In this document: positions 1-5,126 of the stretch, in pieces
Numbering within the stretch: position 1 is the stretch's first letter
Layout: every line of letters begins with the position of its first letter
NCBI GenBank assembly: GCA_028717105.1
Contig: JAQUOM010000097.1
Span: 1-5,822, forward strand
Direction: 5' to 3'
DNA: 5,822 nucleotides
DNA from: Candidatus Omnitrophota bacterium
GTDB lineage: Bacteria > Omnitrophota > Gorgyraeia > Velamenicoccales > Velamenicoccaceae
Position numbers and translations under genes: made by a program
Notes under the pieces: generated by a model
The model's input: only the letters and a program-made list of their open reading frames with translations
The model's database searches: none
Told to the model about the DNA's origin: nothing

Positions 1-203
1 GGGAGATCGGCATGGTTTCCGGTGGCGCCGCCAAAGAGCCGGTGGTCTATACGGTTATGCCAAACGACACCCTCCAGAAGATTTCCCAGAAATTTTACGG
101 GACATCAAAGCGATGGAAGGTTATCTATGACGCCAATAAGGATGTCCTGAAAAGCCCGGACAAGATCTATGCGGGCCAGGTCATCAATATCCCTCAGGAA
201 TAA
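1..203 (+). CDS. LysM-domain protein, C-terminal fragment (5' end outside window)
   Basis: The reading frame is open from the left edge (first full codon at base 3) to tandem stops TAATAA at 201-206, so only the last 66 residues are visible. Almost all of them form one LysM domain, beginning at YTVMPNDTL and ending VINIPQE. The typical features are the YxVxxxDTLxxIS start, the KFYG turn, a W-x-x-IYDAN centre and an AGQVINIP end. LysM domains bind N-acetylglucosamine-containing glycans such as peptidoglycan, and a C-terminal copy usually anchors an envelope protein or cell-wall enzyme. The ATG at base 12 lies in frame, but the frame is already open before it and it has no clear ribosome binding site, so I do not treat it as the start. 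The N-terminal part, and hence the enzymatic or structural role, cannot be seen. Confidence 0.85.
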   Translation, partial: EIGMVSGGAAKEPVVYTVMPNDTLQKISQKFYGTSKRWKVIYDANKDVLKSPDKIYAGQVINIPQE

Positions 204-394
204 TAACGAAGTCACCCGCCACCCTGACTTGCCGCAGGAAGGCAGCCGCCGGGCGGCCAGTTATAAGTAACATCTGGCAGGGGGGCGCTGCAAGCTGCGG
301 GCCCAGAGTTCTGAAGCAACGGCCGCCCGCTTTCGTGGGCCCGGCCGTCTGGCAACGGGCCGGATGACCAGGTTATTTTTGAGCGAAAGGACAT
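204..394. other. GC-rich intergenic region upstream of phoH
   Basis: This 191-bp gap between the LysM gene and phoH has no convincing open reading frame. It is rich in self-complementary GC blocks: a weak stem GCCAG/CTGGC (256-260 with 274-278) and a much stronger hairpin at 319-348. TATAAG at 262-267 resembles a -10 box, but no -35 box lies at proper spacing. The phoH ribosome binding site sits at its right end. It may be the phoH leader, or a small structured RNA that I cannot name. Confidence 0.5.
319..348 (+). promoter_or_regulatory. Strong GC hairpin in the phoH leader
   Basis: ACGGCCG (319-325) pairs perfectly with CGGCCGT (342-348). The inner CCCGC (326-330) pairs with GTGGG (335-339) through one G-T wobble, closing a TTTC loop and leaving bases 340-341 bulged. 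No T-run follows directly; the nearest, TTATTTTT, starts at 373. It is therefore not a standard intrinsic terminator. A competing stem GGCCCG (338-343) with CGGGCC (356-361) would exclude it. Function is unknown. Confidence 0.45.
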
Positions 395-1363
395 ATGTTC
401 AGGATTGTTCAGTTGGAAAATCAGAAAGAGGCACAGGAGTTTTTCGGCCTGCACGACGAAAATGCCCGCCTGATCGAGCAGGAATACGACGTCAAGGTTT
501 CTTCGCGGCCCGACGGATTGCGCATCAGCGGCTCCAACAAGGGGAAGCTTGAGCGCGCGGTCCGCGCCGCGGAGAATTTTATGCAGTTGATCCGGACCAA
601 CAGGGGCGGCGACAAACGTAACCTGGAATTGATCATCCGGTCTTTAAGCGGCGCGAGAAAAGAGTGGAAGGCTTCTGATTTCCGTCTGGCCTTTGACCTT
701 TGCGACGTAGCCAAAAAAGAAAAGGTCGCTGTCCCCAAAACGCGGGGTCAGCAGGAATATGCCGATGCGATCCAGCATAACGACATCGTTTTCGGTATCG
801 GCCCGGCGGGGACGGGCAAGACGTATTTGGCCATGGCCATGGCGGTCTCGGCCTTGAATTCCGGCCGCGTACGCAGGATTATCCTGACGCGGCCGGCCCT
901 CGAGGCCGGAGAGAGCCTCGGTTTTCTGCCGGGGGATATGCACCAGAAGCTGTCTCCTTACCTGAGGCCCCTCTACGATGCGCTTTATGACATGATGGAG
1001 GCCGAAAAGATCGAGAAGTTTCTGGAGACGGGCATTATCGAAGTGGCCCCGCTGGCGTATATGCGCGGCCGCACGCTCAACGATGCTTTTATCGTCCTTG
1101 ATGAGGCCCAGAATTGCACCCCCGAGCAACTGAAGATGTTTTTGACGCGTTTGGGATTCGATTCCAAGGCTGTTATCACCGGGGACATTACCCAGAGCGA
1201 CCTGCCTGGAGGCAAACCGATGGGGTTGGTCCAGGCCCTGGAGCTTTTGGCGGATATTCAAGGCATCAAGATCAGTTATTTGACGGGCGAAGATGTTGTC
1301 CGTCATGAGCTGGTCCAGAGGGTTATCGAGGCCTATGAGAAAGCACAGAGACATAACGCTTAA
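395..1363 (+). CDS. phoH: PhoH family ATPase (YbeZ type)
   Basis: A 322-residue cytoplasmic P-loop ATPase of the PhoH/YbeZ family. Residues 1-110 form the poorly conserved N-terminal part. The ATPase core follows, with Walker A GPAGTGKT (136-143), the family signature LTRPALEAGESLGFLPGD (164-181), Walker B VLDEAQN (234-240) and sensor-like ITGDITQSDLP (261-271). These match the family almost residue for residue, and the length is typical (about 320-350). ATG 395 is preceded by AAGGA at 387-391, a slightly short 3-nt spacing. YbeZ-type PhoH proteins are linked to RNA metabolism and work with YbeY in several bacteria. The presence of ybeY two genes downstream fits this. The 3' end overlaps the next gene by 29 bp, suggesting translational coupling. 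The exact biochemical role of the family is still incompletely known. Confidence 0.95.
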   Translation: MFRIVQLENQKEAQEFFGLHDENARLIEQEYDVKVSSRPDGLRISGSNKGKLERAVRAAENFMQLIRTNRGGDKRNLELIIRSLSGARKEWKASDFRLAFDLCDVAKKEKVAVPKTRGQQEYADAIQHNDIVFGIGPAGTGKTYLAMAMAVSALNSGRVRRIILTRPALEAGESLGFLPGDMHQKLSPYLRPLYDALYDMMEAEKIEKFLETGIIEVAPLAYMRGRTLNDAFIVLDEAQNCTPEQLKMFLTRLGFDSKAVITGDITQSDLPGGKPMGLVQALELLADIQGIKISYLTGEDVVRHELVQRVIEAYEKAQRHNA

Positions 1364-2708
1364 GGAATTACTCCTCGTGGGCGGTGGGATCATCGGCCTA
1401 GTGTTCTACGGCCTCCATACGGACATTCCGCTCATCAGCATTCTTTTGTTTATGATGCTGACGGCATATCTTTTGACCTTGAGCCGTAAGTTCGAGGACA
1501 AACGATATAATTTTTTGTCATTGGGTTTTTTGTTTTTGATCGGCGCCGCCATGGCTATTTTCTTCAAGCAGGCCACGGCCTTGTCGCCTTACTATATCCC
1601 CGTGGCCTCGGTTGTCATGCTTGTCGCGCTTTTGTACCGCGACCTGGAATTGGCGCTGATCTTTGCCGTTCTGCTGAGTTTTTTTGTGGGCTCCATCTTT
1701 GGCGGCGACCTTTACCTCGCGGGCGTGCTTTTATTGGGAAGTATTCTTGGGGCATTGTATGTGTGGCAGGCCCGCCGCCGTTCGCGTATCCTGACGGCCG
1801 GGTTTTTCGTCGGGTTGATCCAGAGCCTTGCCGTATTGACTTTTTTTCAGCATACGACGCTGCAAAACGTTCCGATCGCCAAATTCTGCACGGCTCCTTT
1901 CCTGAACGGGATCATTTCGTCTTTCCTCGTGGCGGGCCTTCTGCCTGTTTTCGAATATCTTTTTAGGGTCGTGACCAATATCAGCCTCCTGGAACTTGCA
2001 GATTTCAATCACCCCCTGCTTAAAAGACTGGTTTTTGAAGCGCCGGGAACGTATCACCATAGCCTGATGGTCGGCAATCTGGCGGAAGTGGCTTGTGAAT
2101 CCGTCGGGGCCAATGCCCTCCTGGCCAGGGTGGGGGCCTATTATCATGACATCGGCAAGCTCGAGAAGCCTGAATATTTCAGCGAAAACCAGGATAAATG
2201 TTCCAGCAAACACGATGACCTGAGCGCCTCTATGAGCAAACTGGTGATCATGGAACACGTGAAGGCGGGCGTCGAGTTGGCGAGAAAAAACCGCCTGAAT
2301 AACACCATCATAGAATTCATCCGCCAGCACCACGGGACGAGCCTTGTTTATTATTTTTACCGCAGGGCCCTGGAGGCCGGGACGGATGAACAAGGCCTCA
2401 CCGAAGAAGTATTTCGTTATCCCGGTCCCAAGCCGCAGACAAAAGAAGCGGCGATCGTGCTTCTGGCGGATTCGGCGGAGGCGGCCTGCAGGACGCTGGA
2501 TGAGCCGACAGCCGGGCGGATTTCCGACATGGTCCATCGTGTGATCAATAATAAATTTATTGATGGACAACTGGATGCCTGTGATCTGACGTTAAGGGAT
2601 CTTGAGAAGATTGCGACGATATTTATTCATATTTTGGGCGCATTCTATCATTCACGGATCGATTACCCGGACAAGGAAAAAGGTGATCCAGCGACAAAAA
2701 AACCCTAA
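1335..2708 (+). CDS. pgpH: 7TM-HD membrane phosphodiesterase (PgpH/YqfF type) lacking the extracellular HDED domain
   Basis: A 457-residue protein with about eight hydrophobic segments (roughly residues 11-28, 31-49, 59-77, 86-101, 104-121, 126-143, 152-171 and 187-209), followed by a cytoplasmic HD phosphohydrolase domain at about 219-445. The HD-site residues seen are H242 (in PGTYHHSL), H271-D272 (in YYHDIGK), H308 (in MEHVKAG), H332-H333 (in QHHGTS) and D379 (in LLADSAEA). The conserved RYPGPKPQTKEAA stretch (361-373) is also intact. In Firmicutes these proteins hydrolyse cyclic di-AMP, so that is the inferred activity. Full-length relatives have about 700 residues, with a large extracellular 7TMR-HDED domain after the first membrane helix. 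Here only a few residues separate helices 1 and 2, so that domain is absent. I chose ATG 1335 (29-bp overlap with phoH, GAGG at 1328-1331); ATG 1293 is in frame but would add 14 residues and lengthen the overlap. The substrate is unproven. Confidence 0.92.
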   Translation: MRKHRDITLKELLLVGGGIIGLVFYGLHTDIPLISILLFMMLTAYLLTLSRKFEDKRYNFLSLGFLFLIGAAMAIFFKQATALSPYYIPVASVVMLVALLYRDLELALIFAVLLSFFVGSIFGGDLYLAGVLLLGSILGALYVWQARRRSRILTAGFFVGLIQSLAVLTFFQHTTLQNVPIAKFCTAPFLNGIISSFLVAGLLPVFEYLFRVVTNISLLELADFNHPLLKRLVFEAPGTYHHSLMVGNLAEVACESVGANALLARVGAYYHDIGKLEKPEYFSENQDKCSSKHDDLSASMSKLVIMEHVKAGVELARKNRLNNTIIEFIRQHHGTSLVYYFYRRALEAGTDEQGLTEEVFRYPGPKPQTKEAAIVLLADSAEAACRTLDEPTAGRISDMVHRVINNKFIDGQLDACDLTLRDLEKIATIFIHILGAFYHSRIDYPDKEKGDPATKKP

Positions 2709-3180
2709 AAAGACGGGCGCCCGGTTTGAAGTCTTGAGCCGCGGTCACCACATCGATATCCGCAGGCGGAGCAAGAGAATCGCGGTTTCCGACGCGGCGA
2801 TCCGGCAGGCGGTCTGTCATGTGCTGAAGGCCGAAGGCGTCAAGCACGCCCATCTTTCCATCCAGCTCGTCAGCGATCCCTTTATCTCAAAACTCAATAA
2901 ACTCTTTAAGCGGCGCAGCCGCCCTACGGATGTGTTGAGTTTTGACGTGTCGGGTGGGCGTTCACGTGATTTTGTTTTTGCCGATGTCGTCGTTTCTGCC
3001 GACACGGCAAGGCGGACGGCCGTCCGTATGGGGCTGGACCCCGTCGAAGAGGTGTGCCGTTACACGATACACGGGCTTCTTCATCTCGTCGGCTTTAACG
3101 ATGAGACACCGGCCGGCCGTCAAAAGATGTGGCGGCGCCAGGAGAAACTCCTGCGCGATATTCTAAAACACAAACAATGA
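2683..3180 (+). CDS. ybeY: Endoribonuclease YbeY (rRNA maturation factor) with variant zinc site
   Basis: A 165-residue YbeY/UPF0054 protein, a single-domain metal-dependent endoribonuclease used in 16S rRNA 3'-end maturation and ribosome quality control. The family signatures are LNKLFKRRSRPTDVLSFD (71-88), DVVVSA (101-106) and the metal motif HGLLHLVGFND (130-140). In the usual form HGxLHLxGYDH three His bind zinc. Here H130 and H134 are present but the third ligand position is D140 (codon GAT at 3100-3102). The start is taken as GTG 2683, with AGGA at 2674-2677 and 5-nt spacing, giving a 26-bp overlap with the preceding gene and a normal family length. An in-frame ATG at 2602 would add 27 basic, unconserved residues lying inside the upstream gene. 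The identification is secure; full catalytic activity with an H-H-D site is likely but unproven. Confidence 0.93.
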   Translation: MIQRQKNPKKTGARFEVLSRGHHIDIRRRSKRIAVSDAAIRQAVCHVLKAEGVKHAHLSIQLVSDPFISKLNKLFKRRSRPTDVLSFDVSGGRSRDFVFADVVVSADTARRTAVRMGLDPVEEVCRYTIHGLLHLVGFNDETPAGRQKMWRRQEKLLRDILKHKQ

Positions 3181-3205
3181 TGTCATGACGGGAATGAGGA
3201 CATCA
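3178..3205. repeat. Short inverted repeat overlapping the ybeY stop codon
   Basis: TGATGTC (3178-3184, including the ybeY TGA stop) is the exact reverse complement of GACATCA (3199-3205), with a 14-base loop. There is no T-run after it, so it is not a convincing intrinsic terminator. Its right arm shares bases with the outer arm of the larger palindromic element, so the two folds would compete. Confidence 0.4.
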
Positions 3206-3327
3206 GGGTATAAGGATTTGGAGAATGGGAGATCCGGATATCGGGGAAATGTTTTTTATAGAGACGGTGTCTTCCTTTTGTCCCAATCATCCGATATCCA
3301 AATCTTGATTTCCTGATATCCTGATAT
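3200..3327. repeat. Imperfect palindromic element between ybeY and recO (MITE-like or dispersed repeat candidate)
   Basis: Two arms of about 46 bases (3200-3245 and 3282-3327) are inverted copies of each other. The outer 17 bases of each (3200-3216 against 3311-3327) match at 14 of 17 positions. Inside, GGATATCGG (3236-3244) is the exact reverse complement of 3291-3299. The 36-base centre contains a T-run (3252-3257) and a small AGAC/GTCT stem (3262-3265 with 3269-3272). GATATC occurs three times (3237, 3293, 3315), with a near copy GATATG at 3323. The stretch is AT-richer than the flanking genes and encodes nothing recognisable. It ends 11 bases before the recO start. A transcribed copy would fold into a long hairpin. 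Whether it recurs in the genome cannot be told from here. Confidence 0.6.
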
Positions 3328-3338
3328 GCGCTTTGCCC

Positions 3339-4097
3339 ATGATCTGTGCGACACCTGCCGTTGTGTTGAGGACTTTCGACTTCCGCGAAACGAGCAAGAT
3401 CGCGGTTTTTTTCACCCGTGATTTCGGTAAGGTCAAAGGGGTGCTCAAGGGGATCCGCCGCGACCCGCGAAAATTCGGTTCCAGCCTTCCTGTTTTATCG
3501 CTCAATCACATTATTTTTTATAAAAAGCGTCATTCTGAGATCCACCTTATAGGTCAGTGCGACCTCTTGGATGATTTTCAGATCCGCGGAGACGATCTTG
3601 AGAGTTTTAGTTACGCTCATTTTTGCGCCGAACTCTTAGACGTGATCATGCCCCTCGAAGACCCTCACCCCGGCGTTTTTGGCCTGGTTCTTGATTTTTT
3701 GAACGCTATCAAAAAACCCCCACAGGATATGCGCAGCGTGTTTATGATCAAGATCCTGTCCCTTTCGGGGTTCAAACCGCATTTTGACGCATGTCTCTCG
3801 TGTCAATCCCGTCTTTCAGGCGAGGCTTTCTTCAGCCTTAAGAAAGGCGGGCTCTTGTGCCGGAAATGCCTGGCCGCTGATTTTTCCGCGACATCGGTCC
3901 TTCCCGGCGCGGTCGCGTCGATCCTCTATATGGAGAGGTCGTCCTGGGCTGATTGCCTGCGTCTAAAACTCATGCCGGGCGTGCGGCGGCAACTTGAAGA
4001 AGTCTTGCACTGTTTCTTGCATTATCATGTGGGCCGGTCCCTCAAAACGCGTCCCAAGATCCACGACCTTCTTGAATTTCTGTCTTCAAAAGCATAA
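3339..4097 (+). CDS. recO: DNA repair protein RecO
   Basis: A 252-residue RecO homologue of normal length. RecO binds single-stranded DNA and SSB and, with RecR, loads RecA onto gapped DNA in the RecF recombination pathway. The N-terminal OB-fold is recognisable from PAVVLRTFDFRETSKIAVFFT (residues 6-26, shown as family pattern VLRT..F.ETS....FT), followed by G-K-V-KGVLKGIRR (30-41). A four-cysteine zinc finger is complete: C152 and C155 in CLSC, C174 and C177 in CRKC. The C-terminal HYHVGRSLKTRP (228-239) is also typical. The start is ATG 3339; TTG 3333 is in frame and would add two residues. Neither has a visible Shine-Dalgarno sequence, and the palindromic element ends just upstream. In Bacillus recO lies in the same neighbourhood downstream of era, which is missing here. 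Confidence 0.9.
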   Translation: MICATPAVVLRTFDFRETSKIAVFFTRDFGKVKGVLKGIRRDPRKFGSSLPVLSLNHIIFYKKRHSEIHLIGQCDLLDDFQIRGDDLESFSYAHFCAELLDVIMPLEDPHPGVFGLVLDFLNAIKKPPQDMRSVFMIKILSLSGFKPHFDACLSCQSRLSGEAFFSLKKGGLLCRKCLAADFSATSVLPGAVASILYMERSSWADCLRLKLMPGVRRQLEEVLHCFLHYHVGRSLKTRPKIHDLLEFLSSKA

Positions 4098-4115
4098 ACA
4101 AAGAGCGTCGAAGGA

Positions 4116-4144
4116 TTGACTTTGAATTTCATCTATGTTATGGT
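4116..4144 (+). promoter_or_regulatory. Sigma70-type promoter candidate for the panE-type gene
   Basis: TTGACT (4116-4121, five of six to the -35 consensus) and TATGGT (4139-4144, four of six to the -10 consensus) are separated by exactly 17 bases. Transcription would begin near 4151, giving a leader of roughly 18 bases. This sits in the only gap between recO and the next gene, so panE and the coiled-coil gene probably form their own unit. Confidence 0.5.
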
Positions 4145-4154
4145 AAGCATACAT

Positions 4155-4159
4155 AAGGA
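4155..4159 (+). promoter_or_regulatory. Ribosome binding site of the panE-type gene
   Basis: AAGGA ends 9 bases before ATG 4169 and supports this start. It lies in the small palindrome AGGATGTCCT (4156-4165), whose 2-base centre is too short to form a useful hairpin on its own. Confidence 0.6.
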
Positions 4160-4168
4160 TGTCCTCAT

Positions 4169-5104
4169 ATGAAAATCGTCATTGTCGGCCCCGGGGCCAT
4201 GGGATTACTCCTCTACGTCGTCTTGACCAAGACCCGGCATGAGCTTTGGCTCCTGGATAAGGACCGGGATCGGGCAGCCCGGCTTAAAAAAGACGGCGTT
4301 CGTATTGAGGGCCACCTGAATGCCCGCTTTCAGGATGTCCGCGTGACAGCGGACCCTGCCGAATGCCGGGATGCGGATTTTTGGTTTGTTTGCGTAAAAT
4401 CCTATGATACCAAAACGGTCATTCGTAGCATCGCGCCGCAGGCCGGGACACAGGGTTTCATTGTTTCGTTTCAGAACGGCGCAGGGAATATCGAGCTCTT
4501 GACGGATGCCTTCGGTGCCCAGCGCGTGATTTTGGCTGTCACGAATCTCGGCGCCACACTTTTGACGGAAGGCGTCAGCCGTTATACAGGAGAGGGCGAT
4601 GTTATCCTGGGGCGCGTGGATGGGGCGCTCGGCGTTGAAATGAAGGTTTTGAGGGAGCTTTTTCAGAAAGCAAAACTCGCCGTCAAATTATCGCGTGATA
4701 TCAACGGTGTTTTGTGGTCAAAACTTGTTATTAACGCCGGCATCAATGCCGTCGCGGCTGTCACGCGTCTCAAGAACGGCAGGATCATGTGTTGCGAAGG
4801 TTCCCGGCGTGTCGCTGAGGCGGCCATTACCGAAGCGCACAAGGTTGCCAAACGTAAGCGCATCAAACTGCTCTATGACGATGTTTTGGCCAAGGCTGAA
4901 TCGGTGTGCGAGGCGACCTCAGAGAATGTTTCCAGTATGCTGGCAGACGTCCTTCGAAGAAAACCGACGGAAATCGACGCCATCAACGGGGCGATCGTGC
5001 GTCACGCCCAGAGTTTAGGGGTGAAGACGCCGGTCAATGCGTTCCTGGTTGATTTGGTCAAGACCATTGAATCAAGTTATGCCGACGAGATTATCCGATC
5101 ATAA
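4169..5104 (+). CDS. panE: 2-dehydropantoate 2-reductase (ketopantoate reductase, ApbA/PanE family)
   Basis: A 311-residue cytoplasmic oxidoreductase of the ApbA/PanE family, which reduces ketopantoate to pantoate with NADPH in vitamin B5 and coenzyme A synthesis. The N-terminal Rossmann fold starts at once with the dinucleotide motif GPGAMG (7-12). It is followed by VKSYDT (76-81) and QNG (102-104). The C-terminal helical domain carries the expected WSKLVINAGIN (183-193), with K185 and N189 at the conserved positions, and SSMLAD plus TEIDAINGAI (255-260, 267-276), with S256 and E268 matching the substrate-binding residues. Length is normal. ATG 4169 has AAGGA 9 bases upstream and a promoter-like site before it. 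The family also contains paralogues acting on other 2-keto acids, so pantoate synthesis is probable, not proven; no other pantothenate gene is in view. Confidence 0.87.
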   Translation: MKIVIVGPGAMGLLLYVVLTKTRHELWLLDKDRDRAARLKKDGVRIEGHLNARFQDVRVTADPAECRDADFWFVCVKSYDTKTVIRSIAPQAGTQGFIVSFQNGAGNIELLTDAFGAQRVILAVTNLGATLLTEGVSRYTGEGDVILGRVDGALGVEMKVLRELFQKAKLAVKLSRDINGVLWSKLVINAGINAVAAVTRLKNGRIMCCEGSRRVAEAAITEAHKVAKRKRIKLLYDDVLAKAESVCEATSENVSSMLADVLRRKPTEIDAINGAIVRHAQSLGVKTPVNAFLVDLVKTIESSYADEIIRS

Positions 5105-5126
5105 CGCCATATAACGGGGGAGATGA

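Noticed and set aside
224..247. Resemblance to the signal recognition particle RNA core (CTGAC...GGAAGGCAGC).
   Set aside because: The GGAA is not closed as a tetraloop by flanking pairs; the bases fold instead as TGCC/GGCA around a larger loop, and the rest of the SRP helix is missing.
1293..1334. Earlier in-frame ATG for the HD phosphodiesterase.
   Set aside because: It adds 14 unconserved residues and a 71-bp overlap with phoH; ATG 1335 fits the usual short basic N-terminus before the first helix.
644..1393. 249-codon open frame on the - strand.
   Set aside because: It lies antisense to phoH, whose motifs are all intact, and its translation resembles no known protein.
1731..2570. 279-codon open frame on the - strand.
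   Set aside because: It is antisense to the conserved HD phosphodiesterase and looks like a codon-usage shadow.
2602..2682. Earlier in-frame ATG for ybeY.
   Set aside because: It adds 27 unconserved residues encoded inside the upstream gene; GTG 2683 has a well-placed AGGA and gives a normal YbeY length.
4098..4115. Intrinsic terminator after recO.
   Set aside because: No stem followed by a T-run is present in the short gap; only a promoter-like site is seen.
5123..5125. ATG four bases before the chosen start of the coiled-coil gene.
   Set aside because: It is in a different frame that closes after about 34 codons and has no spacing to the GGGGGAG site.
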